A stretch of DNA of 64,000 nucleotides from the NCBI RefSeq assembly GCF_001544475.1, contig NZ_FCNW02000007.1, positions 1 through 64,000 of the forward strand, written 5' to 3'. The number at the start of each line of letters is the position of its first letter. Position 1 is the first letter of the stretch. The notes under the pieces were generated by a model. That model was not told where the DNA came from, did not search any database, and saw nothing but the letters and a program-made list of their open reading frames with translations. The translations under genes were made by a program, and so were the position numbers. Source of the DNA: Caballeronia humi (lineage in GTDB: Bacteria; Pseudomonadota; Gammaproteobacteria; Burkholderiales; Burkholderiaceae). Below, piece by piece: positions 24,883 to 35,455 of this stretch.

Positions 24883-25617
24883 ATGCTATCGATCAGAAAC
24901 CTGCACGCCGGCTACGGCAAAGTGAAAGTGCTGCACGGCATATCAATGGATGTGCCCAAGGCGAAAGTGGTCACGCTGATCGGCTCGAACGGCGCCGGCA
25001 AGACCACGACGATGCGTGCCATCTCCGGCATGATCAAGGCGACCGAAGGCGAGATCACGATGGGCCTCGGCAGCGACGCGAAGCGCATCGATGCGATGGA
25101 TTCGCACAAGATCGCGCGCCTGGGTCTTGCGCATTCACCCGAAGGCCGGCGCGTCTTCGCGACGATGTCGGTGACCGACAACCTCATCCTCGGCGCCTTC
25201 CCGCGCCTGACGTGGGCGCGTCCGAAGGGCGATGTCTCAGCCGACCTCGAACGCGCGATCGAACTCTTCCCGCGCCTGAAAGAGCGCCGTCATCAACTCG
25301 CGGGTACGCTCTCGGGCGGCGAGCAGCAAATGCTCGCGATGGCGCGCGCGATCATGCTCAACCCGGACCTCGTGCTGCTCGACGAACCGTCGATGGGCCT
25401 CGCGCCGATTCTCGTCGAAGAAGTGTTCCGCATCATCGCGCGGCTGAAGGAAGAAGGCGTGACGATGCTGCTCGTCGAGCAGTTCGCGGCTGCCGCGCTC
25501 AACGTCGCGGATTACGGCTACGTGCTGGAGAACGGCCGGATCGCGACGCACGGCCCGGCCGAGCAGTTGCGCAACGATCCTTCGGTGAAGGCGGCTTATC
25601 TGGGGACGAGTCACTAA
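24883..25617 (+). CDS. livF: Branched-chain amino-acid-type ABC ATPase LivF
   Basis: A 244-residue ATPase with Walker A GSNGAGKTT, signature LSGGEQQMLAMARAI, Walker B LVLLDEPSMGLAP and H-region LLVEQFAAAALNVAD, typical of LivF. It is the second ATPase of the uptake system and the last gene of the operon. The ribosome site is A-rich and weak, 48 bases after livMG. Confidence 0.93.
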   Translation: MLSIRNLHAGYGKVKVLHGISMDVPKAKVVTLIGSNGAGKTTTMRAISGMIKATEGEITMGLGSDAKRIDAMDSHKIARLGLAHSPEGRRVFATMSVTDNLILGAFPRLTWARPKGDVSADLERAIELFPRLKERRHQLAGTLSGGEQQMLAMARAIMLNPDLVLLDEPSMGLAPILVEEVFRIIARLKEEGVTMLLVEQFAAAALNVADYGYVLENGRIATHGPAEQLRNDPSVKAAYLGTSH

Positions 25618-25673
25618 TTCGGCAGACGCTTAAAGCGATGTCTTGAGAAAGGGCCGATGCGATTTGCACAGAA

Positions 25674-25689
25674 TGTACCATCTGGTACA
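25674..25689. promoter_or_regulatory. Perfect palindrome TGTACCATCTGGTACA
   Basis: Seven-base arms around TC, in the 204-base gap between livF and the shikimate dehydrogenase-like gene. The ACCA/TGGT half-sites resemble operators of GntR- or IclR-type regulators. The bound protein is unknown. It probably controls the gene at 25822. Confidence 0.55.
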
Positions 25690-25821
25690 CAATGGCGTGC
25701 CGGCATGCAAATGACTGGCGTGCCATTGCTGGCAGGCGCACTATGACGTTTGCCGCGGCCGGCACGAGCCGCAGGCAATCGTAAGCCTGATCCAGGAACT
25801 CGTTAGAAAAGGAGCGCTGCG

Positions 25822-26658
25822 ATGATCAGCGGAAAGACGACGCTAATCGCCCATCTGGGATTCCCGACCGAGGCGTTCAAGGCGCCGATGATTTACAACC
25901 CCTGGTTCGACAAAAACGGCATCGATGCCGTCGTCATGCCGATGGGCGTCAAGCCCGAGGACTACGCGGCGTTCCTGCCGCTGCTGTTCCGCCTGAGCAA
26001 CATCCGTGGCGCGCTCGTCACGATGCCGCACAAGGTCACCACCGTCGGCCTCGTCGATGAAGTCACGCCCACCGCGCGTATCGCGGGCGCATGTAACGCG
26101 ATCCTCAAGCGCGAAGACGGCAAGCTCGTCGGCGACCAGTTCGACGGCGCGGGCTTCGTGCGCGGCGTCGAGCGCAAAGGCCGTGCACTGAAAGGCGCGC
26201 GCGTGCTCGTGCTTGGCAGCGGCGGCGTGGGCTCGGCGATTGCTGCATCGCTCGCGGCGGCGGGGGTTGGCGAGATGGCGCTCTTCGATACGAATACGCC
26301 GTCGGTCGAGGCGCTCGCGGGGCGGCTGCGCGAGCACTATGCGCAGCTCGTCGTGACGACGGGTTCGAAAGACCCGGCGGGCTTCGACTTGATCGTCAAC
26401 GCGACGCCGCTCGGCATGAACGAAGGCGACCCGTTGCCGTTCGACATCGACCGCATCGCGCCGAGCACGTTCGTTGGGGAAGTGGTGATGAAGTCGGAGT
26501 ACACGCCGTTGTTGCGCGCGGCGAAGGACAAGGGATGCGGCGTGCAAGTGGGCACGGACATGCTCTACGAGATGATCCCGGCGTACCTGGAGTTCTTCGG
26601 CTTCGGCACGGCAACGGCCGATGAACTGCGCGCCGTATCGCAGATCAAGTACGCGTAA
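25822..26658 (+). CDS. Shikimate/quinate dehydrogenase-like protein (AroE paralogue)
   Basis: A 278-residue NAD(P)-dependent oxidoreductase of the shikimate dehydrogenase family. The catalytic pair is present: Lys71 in MPHKVTT and Asp108 in DQFDGAGF. The nucleotide-binding loop VLGSGGVGSAIA follows. The Ser-x-Ser shikimate-carboxylate motif of AroE is absent (GFPTEAFKAP instead), so the substrate is probably not shikimate or is bound differently, as in AroE-like catabolic paralogues. Monocistronic, behind a palindromic operator candidate. The ribosome site AAAGGAG is good. Confidence 0.82.
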   Translation: MISGKTTLIAHLGFPTEAFKAPMIYNPWFDKNGIDAVVMPMGVKPEDYAAFLPLLFRLSNIRGALVTMPHKVTTVGLVDEVTPTARIAGACNAILKREDGKLVGDQFDGAGFVRGVERKGRALKGARVLVLGSGGVGSAIAASLAAAGVGEMALFDTNTPSVEALAGRLREHYAQLVVTTGSKDPAGFDLIVNATPLGMNEGDPLPFDIDRIAPSTFVGEVVMKSEYTPLLRAAKDKGCGVQVGTDMLYEMIPAYLEFFGFGTATADELRAVSQIKYA

Positions 26659-26789
26659 ACCCATAGAGCGCGGTGTACGAGCACACCGCGCTCTACCGTT
26701 CCCTATACTGATACCCAAAGCAAACGCAGCAGCGCTCATCCTCTGACGAATAAACCGGCGCGCGGAAAAGCGTAAATCTGGGAGGCATC

Positions 26790-28715
26790 ATGGGATTGAT
26801 TGCATCCGGCGCGCCGGCAGGCGGCAAGGCGGGCGAGCCCGCTCCACATCATCCAGCCCTCCTCGGCCTTTCTCTGGCGGCGCTCGGCATCGTCTACGGT
26901 GATATCGGCACGAGTCCGCTGTACACGCTCAAGACCGTCTTCGATTCCGAGAACGGCTTGCCGCTGGAACCCCTCAATGTGATCGGCATCGTCTCGCTGA
27001 TTTTCTGGTCGCTGACGGTGGTCGTCTCGCTCAAGTACGTCACGCTCATCCTGCGCGCGAATAATCACGGCGAGGGCGGCATCATGGCGCTGCTCGCGCT
27101 CGCGGCATCGTCGGTGGCGAACAAGCCGCGGCTGCGTCACTTGCTGCTCGCCATCGGTGTGATGGGCGCCGCGCTCTTCTACGGCGACGGCGTGATCACG
27201 CCCGCCATCTCGGTGCTGAGCGCGGTCGAAGGGCTCGAAGTCGCCACGCCCTTGCTCAAGCCTTACGTCATTCCGATCACGCTCGTCGCGCTGATCGCGC
27301 TCTTCGTGATGCAAAAGCGCGGCACCGCTGGCATCGGCGCGGTGTTCGGGCCTGTGATGGTAGTGTGGTTCGTCGTGTTGGCGATCTCGGGCCTGATCAA
27401 CGTCTTCGACGCGCCGCGCATCCTCGAAGCGCTCGATCCGCTCGCGGGCCTTGCGTTCTGCCTGCATCATCGCTGGCTCGCGTTCGTTGCGCTGGGCGCG
27501 GTCGTGCTGTCGCTCACGGGTGCCGAGGCGCTCTATGCCGACATGGGCCACTTCGGCGCGCGGCCGATTCGCCTGATGTGGTTCGCCGTCGTCTTTCCCG
27601 CTCTCGCGCTCAACTATCTCGGACAGGGAGCGCTGCTGCTCGCGGACCCGTCCGCGCTGCAAAATCCGTTTTATCGCCTGTTTCCGGGATGGATGCTCTA
27701 TCCGATGGTCGGCCTTTCGACGATCGCGACCGTGATCGCCTCGCAGGCCGTGATCTCCGGCACATATTCCATGACCAAACAGGCGATGCAACTCGGTTTC
27801 CTGCCGCGCATGAACGTGGTGTACACGTCGGCGAAGGAGATCGGCCAGATCTACGTGCCCGGCATCAACTGGACGCTGCTGATCGCGGTGGTGGCCGCCG
27901 TGCTGGCCTTTGGTTCGTCGACGGCGCTCGGCTCCGCTTACGGTATCGCCGTCACGGGCACGATGCTGATCACGACCGTGCTGACCTTCTTCGTGATCCG
28001 CTATGCGTGGCACCTGAACTGGGGGCTGTGCATCTTCGCGACAGCCTTCTTCTTCGTGATCGACGCGACGTTCTTCTCCGCAAACCTGCTGAAGATCGGG
28101 CAGGGCGGCTGGTTCCCGCTCGCGATCGGCCTGCTCATGTTCACCATCATGGCGACCTGGGGACGCGGCTGGGAGATGATGCTCGCCGAAGCGCGCCTGC
28201 GCGCCGGTACGACGCCGCTCAAGCCGTTTCTCGCGACGCTGCTGGCGCGCCCGCCAGTACGCGTGGAAGGCACGGCGATCTTCATGAACGCCGATCCGCA
28301 CGGCGTGCCGCATTCACTGCTGAACAACCTCGTGCATAACCGCGTGTTGCACGAGACGGTTGTGTTTCTTACGGTATCGAGCAGCGAAGTGCCGTGGGTG
28401 CCAGCCAGCGAGCGTGTCGCCGTGCAGGCACTCGGCCAGGGCTGCTATCAGGTGACGGTGCATTACGGCTTCAAGGACGAAGTCGATCTGCCCGCCGCAC
28501 TCGAAGCGTGCGCGTCGTCGGGCCTCACGTTCGATCGGACGCAGATATCGTGGTTCCTGAGTCGCGCGACCGTCGTGCCGGTGCCGGGCAAGGGCATGGC
28601 GCTGTGGCGTGAGCGCCTTTTCGCGGTGATGCTGCACAATGTGGGGAACGTCGCCGCTTATCTGAAACTGCCCGCCGATCGGGTGATCGAACTGGGCGCG
28701 CGCGTCGAGATTTGA
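26790..28715 (+). CDS. kup: Kup-family low-affinity potassium transporter
   Basis: A 641-residue K+/H+ symporter. The family signature GIVYGDIGTSPLYT is near the N-terminus, with ILRANNHGEGGIMAL and YGDGVITPAISVLSAVEGLEV following. About twelve membrane helices are followed by a cytoplasmic C-terminal domain of about 170 residues. The start is the ATG after GGGAGGCATC. Length and motifs are normal for the family. It stands alone. Confidence 0.95.
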   Translation: MGLIASGAPAGGKAGEPAPHHPALLGLSLAALGIVYGDIGTSPLYTLKTVFDSENGLPLEPLNVIGIVSLIFWSLTVVVSLKYVTLILRANNHGEGGIMALLALAASSVANKPRLRHLLLAIGVMGAALFYGDGVITPAISVLSAVEGLEVATPLLKPYVIPITLVALIALFVMQKRGTAGIGAVFGPVMVVWFVVLAISGLINVFDAPRILEALDPLAGLAFCLHHRWLAFVALGAVVLSLTGAEALYADMGHFGARPIRLMWFAVVFPALALNYLGQGALLLADPSALQNPFYRLFPGWMLYPMVGLSTIATVIASQAVISGTYSMTKQAMQLGFLPRMNVVYTSAKEIGQIYVPGINWTLLIAVVAAVLAFGSSTALGSAYGIAVTGTMLITTVLTFFVIRYAWHLNWGLCIFATAFFFVIDATFFSANLLKIGQGGWFPLAIGLLMFTIMATWGRGWEMMLAEARLRAGTTPLKPFLATLLARPPVRVEGTAIFMNADPHGVPHSLLNNLVHNRVLHETVVFLTVSSSEVPWVPASERVAVQALGQGCYQVTVHYGFKDEVDLPAALEACASSGLTFDRTQISWFLSRATVVPVPGKGMALWRERLFAVMLHNVGNVAAYLKLPADRVIELGARVEI

Positions 28716-28787
28716 GCCGTGCGGTTGCTGTCTATCGAACACTGAAAAGCACGGAGGTTCGCCTCATACGTGCGCAACGGAGACATC

Positions 28788-30791
28788 ATGAGCGAAGGGT
28801 CCCGGCCTCACTTTCCCGCCACGGCACGCACGGTCGAGCGCGGCAAGATCGTCACGGCGCGCGAGGCGGTGAGACTGATCCGCTCGGGGAATACGCTCGC
28901 GACGAGTGGCTTCGTCGGCATCGGCTTTGCGGAAGCGGTCGCGATCGCGCTCGAAGAACGCTTCCTCGAAGGCGACGTGCCCGGCGGCGAAGCGCTGCGT
29001 GACCTGACACTCGTATATGCGGCGGGCCAGGGCGACGGCAAGACGAAAGGGCTCAATCACCTCGCGCACGAAGGCCTCGTGCGCCGCGTGATCGGCGGAC
29101 ATTGGGGCCTCGTGCCGGGGCTGCAAAGGCTCGCTATCGAAAACCGCATCGAGGCGTACAACCTGCCGCAAGGCGTGATATCACAGCTCTTTCGCGATAT
29201 CGCCGCGCATCGTCCGGGGCATCTGTCGACGGTCGGGCTCGGCACGTTCGTCGATCCGCGCAACGGCGGCGGCAAGCTCAACGCGAGCACGAGAGACGAC
29301 CTCGTCACGCTGATTAACATCGACGGCGCCGAGTATCTGTTCTACAAGACCTTCCCGATCGATGTCGCGATCGTGCGCGGCACCACTGCTGACGTCAACG
29401 GCAACATCACGATGGAGAAGGAAGCGCTGACGCTCGAAGGGTTATCGATTGCGATGGCCGCGCGCAATTCGGGCGGCATCGTGATCGCGCAGGTCGAGCG
29501 GCTCGCCGAGTCGAACACGCTCAACTCGCGGCAGGTGAAGATTCCGGGCGTGATGGTCGATTGCGTCGTCGTGGCGCCGCATGAACATCACTGGCAGACC
29601 TTCGGCGAGCCGTACAGTGCAGCGTTTTCCAGCGAACTGCGCGTCGCCGCGAGTTCGGTGCCGCCGATGCCGCTTACGGAACGCAAAGTGATCGCGCGGC
29701 GCGCAGCGTTCGAATTGATGGCGAACAGCATCGTGAATCTCGGCATCGGCATGCCGGAGGGCATCGCGAGCGTCGCGAACGAAGAGCAGGTGATCGATCT
29801 CTTCACGATGACGACCGAGCCCGGCGTGATCGGCGGTATTCCGGCCGGTGGCCTCAACTTCGGCGCCGCGACCAACACGCAGGCGATCATCGATCAGCCC
29901 TACCAGTTCGACTTTTACGACGGCGGCGGCCTCGACATCGCGTTCCTCGGCTTGGCGCAGGCGGACCGCGACGGCAATCTCAACGTCAGCAAATTCGGCC
30001 CGAAGCTCGCGGGCGCGGGCGGCTTCATCAACATCAGCCAGAGCGCGAAGAAGGTGGTGTTCGTCGGCACGTTCAACGCGGGCAAGCTCGATATCGCGAT
30101 CGAGGGCGGGCGCCTTAAAATCGTGCGCGATGGCAACTGCCAGAAATTCGTCGATGCGGTCGAGCATCGCACGTTCAGCGGCACGTATGCGGCCGAACGC
30201 GGGCAGCCGGTGCTCTACATCACCGAGCGTTGCGTATTTTCATTGACGCCTGCGGGCCTCGAACTGATCGAAGTGGCGCCGGGTGTCGACGTGCAGCGGG
30301 ACATCGTTGCGCAGATGGGGTTCGCGCCGATCATCAACACGCCGCCGCGCCTGATGGACGCGCGCATCTTCCAGAATGCGCCGATGGGCCTGCGCAATAT
30401 CCTGCTGGGTTTGCGGCTTAGCGAGCGCTTCAGCTACGACGCCGAAAAGAACATGATCTTCATCAACTTCGAAGGCCATGAGGTCGCGACGCTCGAAGAC
30501 GTCGAAGCGATCCGGCGCGAAGTCGTGGCGAAGGTCGGCGGCCTGGCGCTCAAGCCGCACGCGATCGTGAACTACGACAACTTCTCCATCCGCCCCGACA
30601 TGCTCGATGCCTATTCGGAGATGGTGATGAAACTCGTGAACAACTTCTACGAACGCGTGACGCGCTACACGACCAGCAGCTTCCTGCGCCTGAAGCTCGG
30701 CGACGCGCTGAAGAAGCGCGGCGTCGCGGCATACATCTACGAGAGCCCGGAGGAAGCGCAGGAGCATGCGGCGAAGCCGTCATCGCAGTGA
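28788..30791 (+). CDS. Acetyl-CoA hydrolase/3-ketoacid CoA-transferase family protein, long form
   Basis: A 667-residue family I CoA transferase with fused alpha and beta halves (alpha about 15-270, beta about 280-520). The catalytic Glu344 lies in TTEPGVIGG; the oxyanion motif is GIGMPEGIA. The last 140 residues ([36 protein letters not shown]... [21 protein letters not shown]) extend beyond the roughly 520-residue propionate/acetate CoA-transferase core. I do not know what they do. ATG 28788 is preceded by GGAG; the GTG at 28770 is less likely. Confidence 0.85.
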   Translation: MSEGSRPHFPATARTVERGKIVTAREAVRLIRSGNTLATSGFVGIGFAEAVAIALEERFLEGDVPGGEALRDLTLVYAAGQGDGKTKGLNHLAHEGLVRRVIGGHWGLVPGLQRLAIENRIEAYNLPQGVISQLFRDIAAHRPGHLSTVGLGTFVDPRNGGGKLNASTRDDLVTLINIDGAEYLFYKTFPIDVAIVRGTTADVNGNITMEKEALTLEGLSIAMAARNSGGIVIAQVERLAESNTLNSRQVKIPGVMVDCVVVAPHEHHWQTFGEPYSAAFSSELRVAASSVPPMPLTERKVIARRAAFELMANSIVNLGIGMPEGIASVANEEQVIDLFTMTTEPGVIGGIPAGGLNFGAATNTQAIIDQPYQFDFYDGGGLDIAFLGLAQADRDGNLNVSKFGPKLAGAGGFINISQSAKKVVFVGTFNAGKLDIAIEGGRLKIVRDGNCQKFVDAVEHRTFSGTYAAERGQPVLYITERCVFSLTPAGLELIEVAPGVDVQRDIVAQMGFAPIINTPPRLMDARIFQNAPMGLRNILLGLRLSERFSYDAEKNMIFINFEGHEVATLEDVEAIRREVVAKVGGLALKPHAIVNYDNFSIRPDMLDAYSEMVMKLVNNFYERVTRYTTSSFLRLKLGDALKKRGVAAYIYESPEEAQEHAAKPSSQ

Positions 30792-30803
30792 CGGCTCAGC
30801 GTT

Positions 30804-32306
30804 TTATCGCAGACGCCCTTCGGCCTTCGCGCGCTGCTTGCTGTGCCGGATGCCGTAACCGAAATAAATCGCGACTCCAATCGCCATCCACACGATGAGC
30901 CGTATCCACGTATCGCCGGGGAGGCCTGCCATCAGGAACACGGATGACAGCGCGCCGAGCGGCGCCACGATGAACACGGCCGGTGTCTTGAACGCGCGTT
31001 TGAGTTCGGGCTGCGTGATGCGCAGCACCATCACGCCGATGCACACGACCGCGAACGCAAACAGCGTGCCGATGCTCACCAGTTCTCCGACGAGCCCGAT
31101 CGGCAGAAGCCCCGCGAGCACCATGACGATGAGGCCCGTGATGATCGTCGTGATGTAAGGCGTGCGAAAGCGCGGGTGGATCTTCGATGCGAATGGCGGC
31201 AGCAAGCCGTCCTTCGACATCGAATAGAAAATGCGCGGCTGGCTCAACAACAGCACGAGTACCACCGACGTCAGCCCGAAGATCGCGCCGATCTTGACGA
31301 TCGGCGAGAGCCACTTCATGCCGATCGCATCGACGCCGACGGCAATCGGGTCGGCAACGTTAAGTTTGTCGTAAGGCACGATGCCAGTCAGCACATATGA
31401 CACGAGCACGTAAAGCAGCGTGCAGATCGCAAGCGATCCGAGCAAACCGATCGGCATGTCGCGCCGCGGATTCTTCGTCTCTTGGGCGACCGTCGATACC
31501 GAATCGAAGCCGATGTACGCAAAGAACACGACCGCCGCGCCGCGTATCACGCCGCTCCAGCCATACACGCCGGATTCGCCCGTGTTAGGCGGTATGAACG
31601 CGCCGTGCGGATTGGTGCCCGTCACCCAGTTGCGGGTGTCGACGAACGTGAGGCCCGCCGCAATGAACGCGATCACGATCACTACCTTGATGATCACGAT
31701 GACGCTATTCACGCGCGCCGACTCGCGAATGCCGAAGACGAGCAGGATCGTGATCAACCCGACCACCAGCATCGCCGGCACGTTGAAGAGCGCGCCCGAA
31801 TGGCTCCAGCCGTGAGCGGGATCGAAGACGAAGGGCGCCTGCGCGAGCGCCGCCGGTATGTCGATGCCGAGCGAATGCAGAAAGCTCACTACATAGCCCG
31901 ACCATCCGATCGCAACGGTCGTTGCGCCCACCGCGTATTCGAGAATCAGGTCCCAGCCGATGAGCCACGCGATGAACTCGCCCATCGTCGCGTACGCATA
32001 CGTGTACGCGCTGCCGGACACGGGCACGGTCGATGCCATTTCCGCATAGCACAATCCTGCGAGGCCGCAGACGATGCCGCCCAGCACGAACGAGATGGTA
32101 ATTCCAGGGCCCGCATTGGTCGCGGCCGCGTGACCCGTGAGCACGAAAATCCCCGCGCCGATGATGCAGCCGATGCCGAGCATCGTCAGGTCCAGCCCCG
32201 AAAGCGAACGCTTCAGCGTATGCGCCCCATGCTCCTGCAACGCTTCGTCTGTTTCATCGGCTTCGGCCTGCAATGAATCGATGGACTTTCTTTGCATCAT
32301 GGTCAC
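30804..32306 (-). CDS. APC-family (CAT-type) amino-acid permease
   Basis: A 500-residue inner-membrane transporter with about twelve to fourteen helices. [18 protein letters not shown] is the helix-1 signature of cationic amino-acid-type permeases, and [25 protein letters not shown] is highly conserved in the CAT/YhdG branch. GTG 32306 has AGGGAG 8 bases upstream; the ATG at 32300 is the alternative. Convergent with the CoA-transferase gene. The substrate is a basic or branched amino acid at best guess. Confidence 0.9.
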   Translation of the reverse strand: MTMMQRKSIDSLQAEADETDEALQEHGAHTLKRSLSGLDLTMLGIGCIIGAGIFVLTGHAAATNAGPGITISFVLGGIVCGLAGLCYAEMASTVPVSGSAYTYAYATMGEFIAWLIGWDLILEYAVGATTVAIGWSGYVVSFLHSLGIDIPAALAQAPFVFDPAHGWSHSGALFNVPAMLVVGLITILLVFGIRESARVNSVIVIIKVVIVIAFIAAGLTFVDTRNWVTGTNPHGAFIPPNTGESGVYGWSGVIRGAAVVFFAYIGFDSVSTVAQETKNPRRDMPIGLLGSLAICTLLYVLVSYVLTGIVPYDKLNVADPIAVGVDAIGMKWLSPIVKIGAIFGLTSVVLVLLLSQPRIFYSMSKDGLLPPFASKIHPRFRTPYITTIITGLIVMVLAGLLPIGLVGELVSIGTLFAFAVVCIGVMVLRITQPELKRAFKTPAVFIVAPLGALSSVFLMAGLPGDTWIRLIVWMAIGVAIYFGYGIRHSKQRAKAEGRLR

Positions 32307-32526
32307 AATGGGTTCTCCCTTCGATGGAGTCATCGGGACCGAATGCGCCCCAGTTCCGTGATAGCAGATTTCATCGGAGAATTCGAGGTCTAAAAGGCAG
32401 CAAGACTTGCGCCCGGCGCGCACTATAATCTGTTTGTCAGTTTGATCAACCCGGCCCCGGCGCCCTGTCGCGTTCATGGCGAAGCTCCTGGAAGGCGCCG
32501 GTTCAATCACATTGTGGAGAATGAAT

Positions 32527-33183
32527 ATGACCATCCGTATCGGTGACGAAGCGCCTGACTTCACCGCAGAAACGACTCAAGGAACCATCCGCTTTCATGA
32601 GTGGATCGGTGACCAGTGGGCGATCCTGTTCTCGCATCCGAAAGATTTCACGCCTGTGTGCACGACCGAACTCGGCTACATGGCGCGCCTCAAGCCCGAA
32701 TTCGAGAAGCGCAATACGAAGGTCATCGGCCTGTCCATCGATCCCGTCGACAACCACGCGAAGTGGGCGAAGGACATCGAGGAAACGCAAGGCACGGCGG
32801 TGAACTATCCGATGATCGGCGACGCGGACCTCAACGTCGCGAAGCTCTACGACATGATCCATCCGAATGCTAGCGGCAGCGGTCCGCGTACCGCGGTCGA
32901 CAACGCAACGATCCGCGCGGTGTTCATCGTCGGACCGGACAAGAAGATCAAGGCAACGTTCACGTATCCGATGAGCGCGGGCCGCAACTTCGACGAAGTG
33001 CTGCGCTTGCTCGACGCGCTGCAACTGAACGCGAAGCACGCGGTGGCGACGCCGGTGAACTGGAAGCCGGGCGAGGACGTGATCATCCCGACGTCGGTGT
33101 CGGACGAGGATGCGAAGAAGAAGTATCCGCAAGGCTTCAAGACGCTGAAGCCGTATCTGCGTACTGTCGAGCAGCCGAAGTAA
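32527..33183 (+). CDS. 1-Cys peroxiredoxin (Prx6 type)
   Basis: A 218-residue thiol peroxidase. The peroxidatic Cys45 is in [10 protein letters not shown]; there is no resolving Cys in the position of 2-Cys types, and the long C-terminal domain ([12 protein letters not shown].... [13 protein letters not shown]) is typical of Prx6. ATG 32527 is chosen because GGAGA lies 6 bases upstream; ATG 32521 would abut it. It removes hydrogen peroxide and organic peroxides in the cytoplasm. Confidence 0.93.
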   Translation: MTIRIGDEAPDFTAETTQGTIRFHEWIGDQWAILFSHPKDFTPVCTTELGYMARLKPEFEKRNTKVIGLSIDPVDNHAKWAKDIEETQGTAVNYPMIGDADLNVAKLYDMIHPNASGSGPRTAVDNATIRAVFIVGPDKKIKATFTYPMSAGRNFDEVLRLLDALQLNAKHAVATPVNWKPGEDVIIPTSVSDEDAKKKYPQGFKTLKPYLRTVEQPK

Positions 33184-33200
33184 ATCGCGCTCGACACATC

Positions 33201-33234
33201 AATGGCCGCTCCGGAAGGAGCGGCCATTTTTTTT
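33201..33234 (+). terminator. Rho-independent terminator (bidirectional)
   Basis: Twelve-base perfect stem AATGGCCGCTCC, loop GGAA, GGAGCGGCCATT then eight T. It ends the peroxiredoxin transcript; its last base meets the stop of the convergent transporter gene. Confidence 0.95.
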
Positions 33235-34595
33235 CAGTGCGCCGAAACCGAGCGATCGACAGGCGCCGCGGCGGCATCGACGGGATGCACGGCCTGCTTG
33301 ATCAGCAGCGCGACGCACGCGACCACGCCCGCCACCGCGACCACCGTGAAGATGCCCGCGAACGAGAACTGACGGCGCGTGAGTTCGGCAACGAGAAACG
33401 ATCCCGCGATCCCGCCGAAGCGCCCGATGCCGAGCATCCACGCGACGCCCGTGGCGCGCCCTTGCGTCGGATAGAACGCGGCCGCGAGCGCTGGCATCGA
33501 CGATTGCGCTGTGTTCATCAGAATGCCTGCCGCGAACACGCTGACCATGAGCCAGCCGACGTTGCCGATCGATTGCCCGATCGCATACACGGTCACGGCC
33601 GTGAGTGCATAGCCGACTGCGATCACGCGGTTCGGGTTGAAGCGATCCATCAACATGCCGAACAGCACGGCGCCCACGCCGCCGAGCGGGAAGAGCGCGG
33701 AGATGAGCGTCGCGCGCTGCGGGGCGAGGCCGGCTTCCTTGAAGAGGATCGGCATCCAGTTGATCGATGCGTAGAAGATCACGAGGCCCATGAAGTAAGC
33801 GAGCCACAACATGATCGAGCCGACCACGTATGACGGGGAGAGCACGACGCTCAAGCCGCCTTTCGCATCGGTGCGCGGCGCCTGCTCGGTCATCACGAAG
33901 GCGGTCGCGCGCGAGGCCGTTGCGGAGATGCGCGAGAGCGCCGCGCGAATCCTCTCGACCGGCTGGTTCTTCGCGACCATGTAGCGAACCGATTCGGGCA
34001 AGACGAGCAGAAGGAACACTGCGAGAATCAGCGGCGTCACGCCGCCGAGCATGAGCACGCTGCGCCAGCCGAAGTGCGGAATCATCCATGCGGCAAGGAA
34101 GCCGCCGAAGGCCGCGCCCAGCGGAAAGCCGCAGAACATGAGGTTGGTCATCGTGGCGCGGCGGCCGTCGGGGCAGTACTCGCTCATCATCGTGACCGCG
34201 TTCGGCATGGCGGCGCCGAGGCCGAGGCCCGTGACGAAGCGCAGCACGGTGAGCTGCGTGAGGTCGGCGGAAAATGCGGAGGCGAGACACGCGATGCCAA
34301 AGATCGTCACTGAGACCATCAGCAGCACCCGTCGTCCGAGACGGTCGGAGAGCGGGCCCGCGGCGAGCGCGCCGAACGCCAGCCCGAAGAGCGCGGCGCT
34401 CAGCACGGGCGCGAGCGCGGGGCGGCTGATGTGCCACTCCGTCACGAGCGAAGGCGCGATGAAGCCGATCGCGGCGGTATCGAAGCCGTCGAGCAGAACG
34501 ACCACGAAGCACATCACGAAGATGAGCCACTGAAACCCGGAGAACGGGTGCTCGTTCAGGAACGTCTGTATGTTGACGGTCGTGTCTTTATCCAT
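33234..34595 (-). CDS. MFS aromatic acid:H+ symporter (AAHS, PcaK-like)
   Basis: A 453-residue twelve-helix transporter. LLDGFDTAAIGFIAPSL in helix 1 and PLSDRLGRRVLLMVSV between helices 2 and 3 are diagnostic for the AAHS family, which imports 4-hydroxybenzoate, protocatechuate and similar acids. ATG 34595. There are no ring-cleavage genes next to it, so the substrate remains open. Nothing notable is seen in the 175-base gap that precedes it. Confidence 0.9.
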   Translation of the reverse strand: MDKDTTVNIQTFLNEHPFSGFQWLIFVMCFVVVLLDGFDTAAIGFIAPSLVTEWHISRPALAPVLSAALFGLAFGALAAGPLSDRLGRRVLLMVSVTIFGIACLASAFSADLTQLTVLRFVTGLGLGAAMPNAVTMMSEYCPDGRRATMTNLMFCGFPLGAAFGGFLAAWMIPHFGWRSVLMLGGVTPLILAVFLLLVLPESVRYMVAKNQPVERIRAALSRISATASRATAFVMTEQAPRTDAKGGLSVVLSPSYVVGSIMLWLAYFMGLVIFYASINWMPILFKEAGLAPQRATLISALFPLGGVGAVLFGMLMDRFNPNRVIAVGYALTAVTVYAIGQSIGNVGWLMVSVFAAGILMNTAQSSMPALAAAFYPTQGRATGVAWMLGIGRFGGIAGSFLVAELTRRQFSFAGIFTVVAVAGVVACVALLIKQAVHPVDAAAAPVDRSVSAH

Positions 34596-34770
34596 TTTTA
34601 TAGCCCGTGGGTTTAGCGGTGACGTGGTCGGTCAGATATCAGGCGATGCGATTGCTCCCCGGATTGTGCAGCGGCGGCTCCATGCGCGTCGATCGCCCGC
34701 GGCACAGGATTACCCTAATTGAATTGTCGCGAAGTCGCGCCGGACGAGCGCGGCTTCGTCTGCTGCGAAC

Positions 34771-35244
34771 TCAGGCCTTGCCGGTTTGCCGCTCGACCGA
34801 TGTCGTCATCTCGCCAGGGCGGCGCAGCATCTTGTCGACTTCGCCGGCGTGCATTTCCTCGGTATGGATCATCTGCCGCGCGAATTCCTCCAGCGCGACG
34901 GAGCGGTCTTCCACGAGGGCGAGCAGATCGCGATAGAGGCCGAGCGCGACGTTCTCAGATTGCAGCGATTCACGCAGGATCGACGCGATGTCGAACGTGT
35001 GCGAGTCGAGTAGTGGCCCGATCGCAAGCGACGGATACGCGCCGATCGTCGTGATCCATTCGCCGACCTGCTGCGCGTGCAGCAGCGATTCGTCGGCCTG
35101 CTCGCGCAGCCACGACACGATCGGAATGCGACCGAAGCCGAAGACGAGAAACGAGTAGTGCGTGTATCGGACGACGCCGGCCAGTTCGGATTCGAGAATC
35201 TGGTTCAGCACCGCGACGACTTTTTCCTTGTCGATCTCTGCCAT
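34771..35244 (-). CDS. Ferritin-like bacterioferritin-type protein
   Basis: A 157-residue four-helix protein. Glu and His residues sit where a di-iron centre is expected: ESELAGVVRYTHY, ADESLLHAQQ, LQSENVALGLYRDLL and MIHTEEMHAGEVDKML. It would store or oxidise iron. It may be a bacterioferritin or a related ferritin-like protein; a haem-binding Met is not certain. A Gly/Ala ribosome region GGAGGCAGC precedes the ATG. Monocistronic. Confidence 0.85.
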   Translation of the reverse strand: MAEIDKEKVVAVLNQILESELAGVVRYTHYSFLVFGFGRIPIVSWLREQADESLLHAQQVGEWITTIGAYPSLAIGPLLDSHTFDIASILRESLQSENVALGLYRDLLALVEDRSVALEEFARQMIHTEEMHAGEVDKMLRRPGEMTTSVERQTGKA

Positions 35245-35455
35245 TTGCTGCCTCCGTTCGTGTATCCGTGGCGGATGCCATCGCGCGGTCCGCCGCTGGT
35301 TCGGCTGCCGTTGCTACCTGACAGGGCATCAGGACATTGTAGGCGTGCGGCAGGCGACGTGAGGTGCGCAATATATGCGCCACGCAGGCAACATTACGAC
35401 GAAAGCCCGCCGTATGCGAGATAGGGCGGGCGTGCAGCGAACCAGGTGAAGCGCT

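Noticed and set aside
26736..28313. 525-codon minus-strand frame opposite kup
   Set aside because: Low-complexity Arg/His/Asp composition and no domain; shadow of kup.
32424..32429. TATAAT box before the peroxiredoxin gene
   Set aside because: No acceptable -35 hexamer lies 16-18 bases upstream, so a promoter was not annotated.
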